Below are positions 36,001 to 45,240 of a stretch of DNA of 64,000 nt, in pieces (position 1 is the stretch's first letter; every line of letters begins with the position of its first letter). The stretch is from Zygaena filipendulae (Eukaryota > Arthropoda > Insecta > Lepidoptera > Zygaenidae). The position numbers and the translations under genes were made by a program. A model generated the notes under the pieces. That model did no database searches and was not told the origin of the DNA. It worked only from the letters and a program-made list of their open reading frames with translations. The stretch covers positions 2,177,501 through 2,241,500 of the forward strand of contig OU015661.1 of NCBI GenBank assembly GCA_907165275.2. Direction: 5' to 3'.

Positions 36001-39000
36001 AACAAGTCTATTGTAGAACACGTAAATAATATTTTGCTGTCACACCAGTCCATTAGCCAATTTGACGCATATAGGCCGACATTATATATTTTTGATATAT
36101 TATATTTTCTTATTTTAACGCTATAGAAAACTAAGAAATGTTTCGCCATGTGGTCGTGTAAAATCGTCCTAATACTCAAAAAATAATAGAGGATTTATAA
36201 AAAAAAATTAAGATGAATAATGACACTGGTATAGGATATTATACAAATAGAACGGTGCATTGAATGAAGTTTACCTAGATAACCTGCATGTGGGTAGATA
36301 AAAAGCAAAAACGCGGTTATCATACAAGACAAAAGGAAATAACTTTATACTTTGGATCGATTTGGTCTAAAACCATAAAGAAATTGCATCTTAATCTATA
36401 TCTTCATATAGTAATACTGTAGATTTGAGATATCTGTACATTGAAAATATTACAGTGGTGTAGGCAAATTTTAAAAATAAAATACGTATCATTAGGGGTA
36501 CGCGCCACTCCATACATACATGATGGATACAGATGGGTCTTGAAAAATAATAATAACTTTCCATACTGACTTAATCCAATCCAAGTTAATTATTTTAATA
36601 GTAAAAATTATGAAAAGAGGAAAAAATCAGCCACTAGGTACCCTTTACTGAGTGCGGCCTGACATACACTTAGTTGTTTTTTTTTTAATATTATTTGGTA
36701 TGAGAATTTAAAGTTTATTACATCCTTGACTTTTCAGAATGCAAAATATAAATATTGCAATTGGTGTCGGTGGCATAGCTGCCGCCGGTAAATATCTGCG
36801 CAGAACCGGTATTTTTGTAACAGGAAAATGAGTGTACGTTCTGCATATATTTTGGAGATTTATACAACCGTCGTGAACATCAATAGGCTGTTCGACTACT
36901 TTTTTTTTCTAAATTCTTTTTAATCCGTCAGTTTGACGATAAAAAAATAATGGACACGTATTTTTTGCTTTAATTAATGAAAATATACCTGGATAAAGCG
37001 CATTCAAGTTTAGGAGTGCGCGCTCGTTACGTCATACGCAGGTAAAAACTGCTCCTGCTTGTGACGTCACGCGACGTTTCTAATCAACGTATCCCCGCAA
37101 TTTTTTGGACGTGAAAAAAGAAAAAAATACATGTCTAATACTTTTTATAAATCTACAAGACGGACTAAAAACTAAAATTTAGTCAAATAGCCTATTAACT
37201 ATGTATATACCTATAAGTACGTAATATTAATCCTTAATTTTTTCCATATGTAAAGTGGAAGAACCTAAACTAGGTAGGTATTTCGTTGTTGGACTCATTG
37301 TAAAAAAATATAACATTATTTCTTGCTTTGATTGACGGACTAAAACTCAAAAACGATTTGAAAGGAACTTAGCATGTTTACTCATGTATAATCCCATCAA
37401 AATATAAATGTGAATGCGGAAAGTCTACCTATATATACCTACTAGTAAGAGAGAGCTCTTATCAACGTTAAATATATATATCAATGAAAGAATGTTACAC
37501 TAATATAGTGTTTTGAATCGATTGAATATCATTTAGTTTTTAACACTAAACAACTAAACAACTTTTAACATTCTTTTCGCGCTTGTAGATCGATGCACTT
37601 TGCGGTTGGCTGGGCTTAGTGTCTTTTTGTCTTTGAAGGAAAATTTTGTTTTTCCTGTTCGGTCAAGGATTAGTTCGAGTAGTTGGCATCGACAAGAGAA
37701 CTGTCTACTTCAATAACGTAAACATTAAGCAACCTTATAATTGTACTGAATATTGGAAAGATTCACAGTTTCTCTAGTCCTTAGAAAAAAATCCTATACA
37801 ATGATTTAGGAGATTCTTTGCGTATTTTATTTAGGATATTGATATCAAGTCTTTATTTTTTTATTATAGACGTTCATAGATAGTGCATTAAAATTGTTTT
37901 AAGTTAAAATAAGTATATGTAATTTTGCCGCGTTGTACAATTTATAAGTGCAGTTTATTGTACTATAGCACAAAAACAAGAGCAGAATCTTACGCGAACT
38001 TTTTGGCGGACGCCGAAGGAATCGGTTTAGAACCTTATTATTATATTTCTATGCACACATAATAAACCATCACTACGAAACATCTAAGACAGCACCTCAC
38101 TACACAGCAAGATCCCTTTTTAAAACGAAAAAAATTACAGAACCGACATCCTTTAATTACCGCCAAAACTCTATATAGTAAAATATCGACAAACGTCACT
38201 AAAACTAAGTGCCTAAATGCCTTTGTTCTTCTTCCTTATCATTGCATTCATGCATTGTAAACGGATACTTTGTACAGTTTTAAATACTCGTGATCAAGCA
38301 CTTCCTGAGAAAAAAAAAACATGTTTTTTTCAATCACGAAACAATTGACAAGGAGTGACGTATCAGAACTCCATAGGGTCTGACGCATGACTATCTTATC
38401 TTATTGTCGTTGAGCGTGACTTGTGAATGCTGATGCGGTGATTTCATGGTGCCCGATACTTTTTGTGTTGAGATAGATGTCCATCTTGTAACGATACGCG
38501 GCCATATTGACTGATGGCCAGCTGGAATTTCAAAATTCTGCAGATACTAGAGAGTATCCTGCAAACGTGTGTTATAGTATAGGTACTGAATATTAATTTT
38601 TAATATTTTGTCATCCGGAGCGGTCGGAATTGTGTTTTTAGGATGCGCTTTTAGGCAAGGAATGTTGTTGGTCATAGAGAATAAGGGCCCAGGCTGGAAA
38701 TAGGTAACGAGGAACCTATTCCAAGTTCAAAATTACCCGTTACGATGCACTAAATAGCAGTTATAAACCAAATAAATTTTGGAATTCCCGCGGGAACTTT
38801 GTTCCGAGATCATCAGTATCCTATATCCCTCAGGGATAGGTAGTGTAGCTTCGTATCAGTAAAGAATCTTTGGAATTGGTTGAGTAAGTAGACCTACCAG
38901 AAATTATTCCCTCCGTATATCTAAACACATACACTTTCTCTTTATAATATACCTACGTATTAGTATAGATTTGCCTTACTGACGTTGCCGTTAATAAACT

Positions 39001-42000
39001 GGCGAGTTCTGAGGTATATATGTCGATCACATAGGTAGGTACGTATAAAAATACCTATAGTATCGAATTAAGAACATCCTCCTTTTTTGAAGTTGGTTAA
39101 TTACATGTTTGTTATCTTGTATCGTCAATACAAATTGTCACGTACATATGTATTGTTGTTAATGTACAATTAAGTAACATCACTGATAACGACTTTACAT
39201 ATCATTCTTGCGACACCATGCTTGATTATGATTTCATTGAAGAAATTTTCTCAAGCAATCACTATCGTATGCTATCATGATTATAAGTATTTTTACTAGC
39301 TGTTCTCCGCGGTTTCACTCGCATTAATGTCGAAAATCCCGTGAAAATTACGGGATAAACGTACCTTTACGTATATCCTTTATATCCTTTACTGTACCCG
39401 TGACAACGGGTCGTAGAGGTATGCAAAATTTGATGAAGTTTCACCCGGGTTAATTTCATAGTTCCCGCGGGAATTCCGGGATAAAATTAGGTACCTTATC
39501 ACCTATGTCCATCTCTGTAAACCTAACAACGTGTATGCAAAATTTCATGATGATCGGTTGAATGTTCTAGGTGTGAAAATGTGTCAGACAGACAGACAGA
39601 GTTACTTACACATTTGTAATATAAGTAGATAATACACATTTGTAAGATAAGTAGATGGATAAGAATACTGTAGGGTGACAACTGACAGCACAGTTTTATT
39701 TATTGTCTGTCTAATGACTGATTTGATTTGATTTGTTTTATCCCATATTCAATGAACTATTCTATTAATATACTTAATGTTAATAAGATAGTTTGTTTAT
39801 TTGTTCGTTTTCAAGGTGTAGTCTCTGAAACTACTGAACTTTCACTGGTAGGATAAGCTATACGATATCCTTGAGTAGGTACCATAAATAATTTGTATCC
39901 TGAAACAATGAGTTTCCGAGGGACTTCCGATATTAACGCGTGAAACCGCGAAATGAAGAGCTAGTACCTAACACGAGTAATAATAACATTATTTAGTAAC
40001 ACATACATCTATATATATTTGATCCCGTACCTACTAAACCATAAAAGCTTGTACCGTGGAATGAATTGTACCTACTTACTTATATTTGTGTTTGCCGTGA
40101 CAAACAAAATTATATTTAATTCCATTTCAAAACTACCATGTCTGTCTACACATAGTAGGTACATGCTATATAATATATATATTATTTATAAAACGCACGG
40201 TAATTATTTCTTAATTTTCTTTTATATTTATATCGCGTCACGTGTGATTGAAGGAGAGCTAAATTAATAAAAATAATAATAGTGAATAAATAAATTTAAA
40301 AAAGTTTTAACCCGCATCGGAATGCACATAAGGGAAAATCAACTTTTTAGGGATTGCCGAGGTATATTTTGGGATATATTATCACCACTAATTGTATATA
40401 TATCGTTGGTAGGTATATTGTATAAATAATGGTTAGCGAACTAGACTACTTAAAATTTTAAATCAACGGAATGAAACGAGCCTGTCATGTGTTTACCGGA
40501 ACTGCTTCCGGTTCACGTTTAAGGCTCACCTATTTCAAGATAACATTTGTGATAACGGCTCAATTATCGCTGGAATTCAGGTTATCTCTGCCGTTCTTAA
40601 TACGAGCAACCTTGACTGTGGCGATGGTCTGTTTACTGGTGGATGGTTCGTTTTAACAAACTACAAAAAAAGGGGTTGATGATACACCAGTATGATGATC
40701 ATAGGAACCAATATTCAGTTTTGAGACACTTGTAGTGGTGAATAAAAAGAATTTGATAAAGTAGAAAACAAATAAAACAGACTAATTAAAAATTTAACTT
40801 GGGTATTCAATTCTAACGAAAATGCATGCAAAGTGCGGTCTAACTCATGTGTGATTTAGTCACAAACTACCAAATATCCAAACATCTGAACATTCCCATT
40901 CATAATAATAATTAATAGGATTAACTCTTCGTCAGTCTATAATCATTACAGTGATAAATAATTAGACGAAATTGTTACAGGACTCTTTTTCACTATGACC
41001 AAAGACATTCCTTGTATGTAAACACACACATACACACACGTGTATGTAATAAACACAACCCCAAACGATCTAAGATCTAGAGTTTTAAAAGAAACATATT
41101 AAATAAATAAACTCTTCAGATTTTGGATGAATGGACCTAGATTAAAAAATTAGAGAGAATTAAAAAAAAGACTCACATACTTTTCACATCTTATGACAAG
41201 ATGTGTACCTACGTATTTTTTGGACTGAAATTTCTTTAACACCCTAAGAAATTGATTTTTGTAGAGTGTTATTATAATGTAGAGCGTTATGGTCGTAGTG
41301 AGCCCTGATTTACCTTCGGTGCTTTTAAATACCAAGTCTTGAAGTTGCAGGTCCTATTTATCCATTTGTGTAACAAATTTTGAATTGCAATAAAAACGCT
41401 GTAAATTACTTTTAAACGATTTCGCAATTGTAAAATTTTTGTTGTATTATAAAAACGACGCGCCAAATATTTTCATGCGCATTTAATTACATTTAGATAC
41501 TTTTTAATTATCCGGTTAACTAATTGGTTTATTATTGCTTTATGAGTATCAAATTTAAAGATTCTAAATGATATAACGTTATAATAAATAAACAATAGAT
41601 ATTTAATTTGTTTCTTTCAAACTCTCGTAAAGTATTGAGTATTTATTTTCGCAATTTTTTTTTTAACTTAATGCGAAAATTTTGTTGCTTCCGTATTAAA
41701 TGTCTTACGGCCGCACTCAGAGTCGACTTTAATGATTACTTAGTTAAGTATAGACTTTTAAAACAAAACTGCCTCAATCAGAGACGTTCAGTAAATTAAT
41801 GTTAGTTGGCATTTAATGAGATGTAACTTAATTAGTTAAATGCCAATCAACATTAATTTAATAAGCTTGTCTGATCGCGGCAGTTTTGTTTTAAAAATTT
41901 ATAGTTACCTAAGTAATCATTAAAGTCGACTCTGAGTACGGCGGTAAGTCATTATTTATTGACCCTGTTGGGCACATGCAAAACAAAACACACTTAAGAG

Positions 42001-42147
42001 ACTGGCTGAATAGAAAACATACTGAAAACAAAGTTTGGATTTAAAAAAAAGAGACGAAAAGCAGTAAATTACGCACGCACCTGAACTTAATACATCGGCG
42101 GCTACCGCGGCGGCCGCGAGCACTAATGTTACCAACACGCGATCCAT
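20765..42147 (-). CDS. Alkaline phosphatase, GPI-anchored membrane type (gene 2)
   Basis: Phosphomonoesterase predicted to be tethered to the outer face of the plasma membrane, as the brush-border ALPs of lepidopteran midgut are; ALPs of that type are known to bind Bacillus thuringiensis Cry1A proteins. Coding exons: 42147-42081, 35989-35688, 31270-31078, 26397-26228, 24534-24364, 23742-23577, 22617-22294, 21066-20765; 1695 bases, 564 residues plus TAA, all junctions in phase. Signal peptide in residues 1-17. Predicted active-site residues: D84, nucleophile S134, H197, S199, R210, E356, D361, H365, D402, H403, H405, H482. Residues 550-564 are hydrophobic ([17 protein letters not shown] tail) after a small-residue stretch NNAGSS, the usual GPI signal layout. 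N24 (NAT) is a possible glycosylation site. Same orientation as gene 1, 5.3 kb upstream of it. Confidence 0.95.
21125..21357 (+). mobile_element. Helitron (Lep1-like), complete, with an internal duplication
   Basis: Starts TCCTACTAATGTTATAATTG, ends GCGCAACTAG before T, with the hairpin CCGCGGGTGAAACCGCGG-type sequence adjacent. A short tandem duplication (GGGAACTTCAAAATTACC twice) sits before the hairpin. It starts 58 bases upstream of the exon 8 acceptor. A more decayed relative follows at about 21400-21510. Confidence 0.8.
21697..22024. mobile_element. CRE-bearing foldback MITE, family B, copy 2
   Basis: Ends AATAGGCTAATTTCCTGGG and AGGAAACTAGCCTATT; inner TAGTCCGTCAGTTAG and CTACAAAACGGACTA. 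One exact TGACGTCA (21893-21900); the partner site is mutated to TGATGTCA. Confidence 0.8.
22080..22265 (+). repeat. Helitron scrap joined to a retroposon 3' tail
   Basis: CTAGCTGTTTTACCCGCGAT is a Helitron edge. TTGACTGGCAGAGAATACC, GGCATTAAGTCCGCCTTCTG and AATAAATAAA follow, the standard 3' end of a lepidopteran non-LTR retroposon. On the minus strand it looks like a spliced exon (TTGTGCAG then an open frame), but it is not needed for the ALP frame. Confidence 0.6.
22294..22617 (-). CDS. Gene 2 exon 7
   Basis: Acceptor CACTTTCAG before GTGGGAGA; donor GAATC|GTAAGC leaves phase 1. Encodes residues 358-464, with [10 protein letters not shown] (D361, H365) and [10 protein letters not shown] (D402, H403, H405). 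It equals gene 1 exons 7 and 8 joined. Confidence 0.95.
22618..23576. other. Gene 2 intron 6 with retroposon tail
   Basis: Mostly AT-rich unassigned sequence. At about 23330-23512 there is a retroposon 3' end: GATTGCCTCTAGCAATAAGG then CCGCCTTTTGC, a GCAATAAAG signal and a (TTTGA)n tail at 23492-23511. Confidence 0.6.
23577..23742 (-). CDS. Gene 2 exon 6
   Basis: Acceptor TTGTCACAG before GTTTTC; donor AGAAG|GTAAGT leaves phase 1. Encodes residues 302-356, [14 protein letters not shown] through GYFLFVE with magnesium ligand E356. Confidence 0.95.
23743..24363. other. Gene 2 intron 5
   Basis: A 621-base intron that splits a block left whole in gene 1. A small Helitron scrap is visible at about 24010-24050 (GCTGTTCTCTGCGG). 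Nothing else is recognised. Confidence 0.55.
24364..24534 (-). CDS. Gene 2 exon 5
   Basis: Acceptor AATTGCAG before GTGATACTGG; donor ATGAAT|GTGAGC, phase 0. Encodes residues 245-301: [16 protein letters not shown] through [15 protein letters not shown] and NST are possible glycosylation sites. Confidence 0.95.
24595..24851. mobile_element. Foldback MITE, family A, copy 2
   Basis: TTA-flanked, ends CGGCCGCACTCAGAGTC and GACTCTGAGTGCCGCCG. More diverged and with an internal duplication of TTAATGATTACTTAATTTTA. It lies 61 bases upstream of the exon 5 acceptor. Confidence 0.75.
24852..26227. other. Gene 2 intron 4, remainder
   Basis: AT-rich with one sharply GC-rich island at 25698-25830 (GGCGCGCGCGCCGCGCGGCG). 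I see no coding match in the island and no second copy in the window. Confidence 0.45.
26228..26397 (-). CDS. Gene 2 exon 4
   Basis: Acceptor ATATTCCAG before GGCTGG; donor TTTAAG|GTCATC, a poor match at +3 to +6. Phase 0. Encodes residues 189-244 with [17 protein letters not shown] (H197, S199) and R210. GC-rich compared with its surroundings. Confidence 0.93.
26679..26890 (-). mobile_element. Helitron (Lep1-like), rearranged
   Basis: Opens CTAGCTATTCCCGCGGGAAT, then repeats the block GGAGTTCCCGCGGGAATTCC inside. The right terminus is lost; further scraps run to about 27060. Confidence 0.55.
27797..28027 (-). pseudogene. Retrotransposon reverse-transcriptase-protein remnant
   Basis: An open stretch of about 70 codons reads [16 protein letters not shown], then [25 protein letters not shown] and IMGTF. 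The pattern FVPxAVETxGxW ... RxSxLxQRxxxAxQRGNAAxxxGT is the C-terminal end of reverse-transcriptase proteins of mobile elements. There is no start, no catalytic YxDD region and no element end, so it is a dead fragment in intron 3 of gene 2. Confidence 0.7.
28276..28606. mobile_element. CRE-bearing foldback MITE, family B, copy 3
   Basis: Very close to copy 1: AATTAGTCCGTCAGTTAG, GATACGTATTTTTTGCTTT, CTACAAGACGGACTA. Exact TGACGTCA sites at 28436-28443 and 28471-28478. Confidence 0.8.
29179..29273 (+). promoter_or_regulatory. Possible plus-strand promoter and first coding exon
   Basis: TATAAAA at 29179-29185 is followed 47 bases later by an ATG at 29232 opening [14 protein letters not shown], which runs straight into GAG|GTGAGTG, a strong donor in phase 0. 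The arrangement looks like a real 5' end inside intron 3 of gene 2, on the opposite strand. I could not find a following exon and do not recognise the peptide; it may be chance. Confidence 0.25.
29328..29507 (+). mobile_element. Helitron (Lep1-like), diverged
   Basis: Body CAGGGGTATAGTAAAGGACA then GGGATTCCCGCAGGAACTCC, ending GGGGAACATCTAA. The left part is poorly conserved. Confidence 0.6.
30853..31056. repeat. 204 bp dispersed repeat, family H, copy 1
   Basis: Near-identical to 52912-53115 in the same orientation: CACTGAGCAAATAATCACTA ... TCGCTGGCCTGA. No inverted ends and no convincing coding content. It ends 22 bases short of the exon 3 donor of gene 2, so the insertion nearly reached a splice site. 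Confidence 0.8.
31078..31270 (-). CDS. Gene 2 exon 3, nucleophile exon
   Basis: Acceptor ATGCTTGCAG before ACTTACTGC; donor GTTG|GTAAGT leaves phase 1. Encodes residues 124-187: [18 protein letters not shown] with nucleophile S134. Confidence 0.96.
31271..32931. other. Gene 2 intron 2, exon-proximal part
   Basis: AT-rich, with a short (AAT)n tract at about 32178-32202. No gene or family member recognised. Confidence 0.5.
32932..33180. mobile_element. MITE family D, complete
   Basis: Ends ATAATTGGATATAGATAAGC and GCTTATCTGCGTCCAATTAT are inverted repeats, followed inward by GTGTTAACCCACAC / GTGGGTTAACATG. About 250 bp; same length class as 48365-48614. It directly abuts the family C element at 33187. 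Confidence 0.8.
33187..33685. mobile_element. MITE family C with a second MITE inserted
   Basis: Outer ends GGGCCCTTATTCACTATGA and TCATAGTGAATAAGGGCCC form a near-perfect inverted pair. The right arm matches the copy at 35351-35573. The normal ~225 bp body is split by an extra inverted-repeat element at 33292-33475. Confidence 0.8.
33292..33475. mobile_element. Nested foldback element inside family C
   Basis: Ends TTATTGGTTTGTGCTACCAC and GTAGCACAAACCAATAA, with GGTGACAAG / CTTGTCACC pairing further in. Single copy in the window, clearly younger than the element that hosts it. Confidence 0.7.
33686..35350. other. Gene 2 intron 2, middle part
   Basis: AT-rich, no gene. A small inverted pair AGAGGCTATGTC / ATATAGCCTCT is at 34538-34607. 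A GC-richer patch at 33958-34030 (GGCGCGTACGCCGCCTGC) has no match that I recognise. Confidence 0.4.
35351..35573. mobile_element. MITE family C, complete
   Basis: CCCTTATTCTCTATGACC at one end, GGTCATAGTGAATAAGGG at the other; inner ATTCCGACCGCTCCGGATGA recurs in the half copy at 38600-38690. It lies 115 bases from the exon 2 donor. Confidence 0.8.
35688..35989 (-). CDS. Gene 2 exon 2
   Basis: Acceptor TTTGTTTCAG before AAAATGC takes a G from the upstream exon (GAA, E23); donor CCAGG|GTAAGT, phase 0. Encodes residues 24-123: [10 protein letters not shown], the WKKMAAS helix, [14 protein letters not shown] with D84, and [11 protein letters not shown]. Confidence 0.96.
36882..37196. mobile_element. 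CRE-bearing foldback MITE, family B, copy 4
   Basis: Ends AATAGGCTGTTCGACTA and TAGTCAAATAGCCTATT. One exact TGACGTCA (37062-37069); the other site has decayed to TTACGTCA. A scrap of the end (TGACGGACTAAAACTC) recurs at about 37333. Confidence 0.8.
37197..38599. other. Gene 2 intron 1, unassigned part
   Basis: AT-rich, with no recognised gene or repeat family. No splice-flanked open frame stood out. Confidence 0.4.
38600..38690. mobile_element. MITE family C, right half only
   Basis: TAATATTTTGTCATCCGGAG to GGTCATAGAGAATAAGGGCC, the reverse complement of the left half of 35351-35573. A Helitron fragment (AATTCCCGCGGGAACTTTG) follows at about 38782. Confidence 0.7.
39296..39627 (-). mobile_element. 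Two Helitrons fused head to tail
   Basis: Left edge CTAGCTGTTCTCCGCGGTTT; a second body starts at about 39430 with GTTTCACCCGGGTTAATTTC and GTTCCCGCGGGAATTCCGGG; right part has (CAGA)n and TTTGTAATATAAGTAGAT. Confidence 0.65.
40978..41308. mobile_element. MITE family C, degenerate long copy
   Basis: CTCTTTTTCACTATGACC and GACATTCCTTG at the left, GTTATGGTCGTAGTGAGCCC at the right. The centre holds unrelated sequence including a CACACA-rich tract. Confidence 0.5.
41708..41944. mobile_element. Foldback MITE, family A, copy 3
   Basis: CGGCCGCACTCAGAGTCGAC to GTCGACTCTGAGTACGGCGG, 237 bp, TTA at the left and TAA at the right. Sits in gene 2 intron 1, 137 bases past the exon 1 donor. Confidence 0.8.
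42081..42147 (-). CDS. Gene 2 exon 1, signal-peptide exon
   Basis: ATG at 42147-42145; reads [20 protein letters not shown] then SS, a clear signal peptide. Donor TTCAG|GTGCGT leaves phase 1 (G), which joins AA at exon 2 to give E23. Unusually GC-rich for the region. Confidence 0.88.
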
Positions 42148-42250
42148 AACTAAAACCGAACCTGCGCACGCGTCGTATTTTAAACAACCTGCCCTCAAAC
42201 CGCACTTTGCCGTCCGACGCCGCGGTACAAGTACAACTGATGATAATATG
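42148..42250 (-). promoter_or_regulatory. Gene 2 core promoter candidate
   Basis: CpG-rich sequence upstream of exon 1. On the minus strand ATCAGTTG (TCAGTT at 42240-42235) fits the arthropod initiator TCAGT; this would give a 5' leader of about 92 bases. No TATA box is evident. Confidence 0.4.
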
Positions 42251-43850
42251 GCACTGTCACTTTTCTTTAAGACGACCAGTAAGGCCACTCGGCTGTTGAA
42301 ACCTATTTTAATATAGAAGTAAGTAGGTACATTAGGCTGAAGTGATTAGGTATACGTATTCTGCATCTGGTCACGAACGTTACGATAGTAATGCCTTCGT
42401 ATTTTAATTTGAATAATGTGATTCTTTTATTAATTGTGTGTACAAAACAAATCGGTCAAGTGCAAGTCAAAACGTGCAACTATAGTGCATTACAGTGTAT
42501 CTAATTCTAAATGTGGTAAGTATTTAAGATCTCGATAGTTCATGCCTAATTTAAGTAATACATGATACAATATACATAAGGAAAATACTTAAATCACAGA
42601 AAATCTTAACCAAATGAGGTTTAATGGAGGCAACAATATTAGAAATGGGACGTTAAAATAAAATATAATAAAATGAATCTGTCGGCATGTACGCAACAAA
42701 TAAACCGTTATTTTGCGCTCAGTTTTCATTTAATAATAATTAATTTTATTGAATAGTTTACCAAAAAACTAACGTTGTTTGTGGATATTCCGACCAGAAG
42801 CGAAAATTGGATACCTTATTTTAATATAAGTATAGTATGTCCCTCGTTTATCTTAGATAAAGATATAAGTCACAGCCAAAACCTGGGCTAATTTTGAAAA
42901 AAAAAAAGAAACAAAAAACGTAAATCGATCTTTTTAAAATTAAATTTGAAATTCGCTCGATAATGGCTCAACAGCGTGAGTTTGTTACCCTTTCACGCCT
43001 TAACTACACAACCGTTCATAATGTTTTGAATTTATACACGCTTTCTGGGGTACAGAAAAGGATATCGGGTAGGTACTTTTATATCCAAATCCCCGCGGGT
43101 ACCCTGAATTTAAGGCTTCTGAAACCACGGGCACAGCTAGTAAAGAGATCGATAGATAGAAGTCACAAACACCCCGCGGGAAGGACTTCCTGCCGCAATG
43201 CCTGTGACGTATATACTGGATATTAGAGCAAAGATCATAATATAATCACTACGTTTTATACAGTTATAGTAAAGCAGTTACAGTTATAGTAAAATGCAGT
43301 CATAATAAAACTGTAAATCAAAATAGGACTTCAAATGGACTTGAGTTTATATTCTCAATGCTTTTTGGGAAGAAAAAAATCGGATTTATATAGCCAATAA
43401 TTCATACTACTTAAAATTCAGAATGCTGACTCTCGGTTTTATATCCAAGTGCTTCCTCAAAGTTTTCCTCGTGAGTCAAATATTTCGATTCAACATTCAA
43501 AGTGAATGTCTGTGAACCTACTTGTCTCGAGGCAGGGAATTCACCTGCCAAATTCGCGCGCTCGATGTATAGGTATACACACGCACAGCAACGTGGCTGT
43601 ACTTTTCACCTCGTACATAAAAGTATGAAACACCTGATTGAACTATTGTTGCCGTGTGGCAGTACAGAGAAGGTTATAGGGTACTTTGTATCCAGAAACT
43701 CCAGCAGGAACTCCGAAATATAAGCGGGTGAAACCTAACCGCTAGGTTTTTGTGTCTGACTCTGTAAAAATTTTGTACTTTTTTCTATAAAAAAAATAAA
43801 ATAAAATTATATGTATATTATAACACCGCCTTCCTTCTAGACTATAATTT
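42251..43850. other. Repeat-strewn upstream region
   Basis: No gene recognised. A Helitron in plus orientation ends at 43140 (CCACGGGCACAGCTAG) and reaches back to about 42960; a fragment of another lies at 43650-43735. Open frames over both are translated repeat. Confidence 0.5.
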
Positions 43851-43987
43851 TCCCTATGGCCCTCATGGTTGTCTGGAAGAGATCGCTCTGAGCGATAAGA
43901 CCGCCGATTGTTATATTTTGTAGTAAAATTGTTTTTGTTATTGTTTATTTTAAGTGGTGTTCAATAAAGAGTTTATTATTATTATTA
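43851..43987 (+). repeat. Retroposon 3' end with (ATT)n tail
   Basis: TTGTCTGGAAGAGATCGCTC then GAGCGATAAGACCGCCGATT and CAATAAAGAGTTT followed by ATT units. This is a standard lepidopteran non-LTR 3' end; the piggyBac element inserted into its tail at a TTAA. Confidence 0.75.
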
Positions 43988-44197
43988 TTAACACTAGAAG
44001 CGCGGAACATTCTGACACCCCTAGAAGCGCGGATGGGTCAATATTGTCCATTTTATGTTTGCTACTGTAATGTGAAGATATATAAGCAATTTTTATAATA
44101 AAATTGTAGCTGTTGGTTTTCGAAACATAATAACATCAAAATAAATAAATAAAATAAAATAAAACTGGTAATTACGATGTAATGTTTTTATTATATA

Positions 44198-44401
44198 CTA
44201 GCTGTGCCCCGCGGTTTCACCCGCGGTAATTTCGGAGTTCCCGCGGAAATTCCGGGATAAAAAGTACCCTATGTCCTTCTCTGTGCCCCTGACAATATGT
44301 CTGAACAACGTGCATGCCAAATTTCATCCAAATTCGTTCAGCCGTTTTTGCGTGATTGAGTAACAAACATTCACAATTTCACATTTATAATCTTAGTAGG
44401 A
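44198..44401 (-). mobile_element. Helitron (Lep1-like), complete, inside the piggyBac
   Basis: CTAGCTGTGCCCCGCGGTTT with a perfect CCGCGG hairpin; right edge ATTTATAATCTTAGTAGGA. It is close to the family consensus, so it is younger than its decayed host. Confidence 0.85.
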
Positions 44402-44639
44402 CTATAGTAGGATTACACATACTTTTTGTGTACTTTGGCTTGAAATACAAATCACTAATCTGAAATAATTCAAGTCGTAAGGCCTGGAAAATCAAACACA
44501 ATAGATTTTCAAGAAGACTTTACCTAACAACGAGTATTTGGTAAATTTATACGAGTATTAGATGTTTTCCTGCTATTTGCATATGGCTCAGCTAGTTCTC
44601 CTAATTGTAAGATAAACTTCCTTCTGTTGATGTTTTGTC

Positions 44640-45240
44640 CATTTAGGTCACGATACAATATTCAAAAATTTATGGCTTCTAAGTCCAGCTAATTATAAAA
44701 AGTGTGAACTGGCTAACGCCTAGAAAGTATTTGCGAGCCATTTGATCCACAACATCTACCCCATACTTTGAACTATTGTAAAATGCTTCTACATCTGGTT
44801 TATTTTTTGTACCAGTTTCTATTTGAACATCTGGTGCTCAGGAGAAGAACGTTTTTTTGTGCTTTCCTTGATATACTATAATAGTGATATCATCTTCTTT
44901 CAGCACCACTGTACTGTACAACACTTGCTTGTTTGACGCAAGCAGGTATTTCTTGATGAGCTCTGTTTATTGTAACAAAAATATTAGAGTTTCGCAAGGG
45001 ACAGAGATATGAAGAAGTTGACACAAGTGACATTTCTGCCTTTCTTCACGCATGGCTGCATCATTTTTTTTACTAAGTAATCTTCAAGACGTTCGTCAGA
45101 CGTCGTCCTTGCCCACGTACGAAAATGCGTTTATTATATTTATTTAGAGTCCTTACTTGCAGCCAACCAGAACTTTAGTCCATATTTGTCGAGTTTTAAA
45201 CCCATAAACCGCGTTGCTGCTAATGTTTTATATGGCGCGT
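44640..45240 (-). pseudogene. piggyBac transposase remnant
   Basis: Minus-strand fragments in order: LKLDKYGLKFWLAASKDSK (about 45200-45143), LVKKMMQPC and NFFISLSLAKL, then an unbroken block KPDVEAFYNSSKYGVDVVDQ followed by MARKYF (44802-44720). The last matches the KPxVxxFYNxxKxGVDxxDQM signature of piggyBac transposases. Stops and frameshifts separate the blocks; the N-terminal half is gone. Confidence 0.85.

Noticed and set aside
42963..43226. 87-residue open frame
   Set aside because: It is Helitron sequence read in frame.
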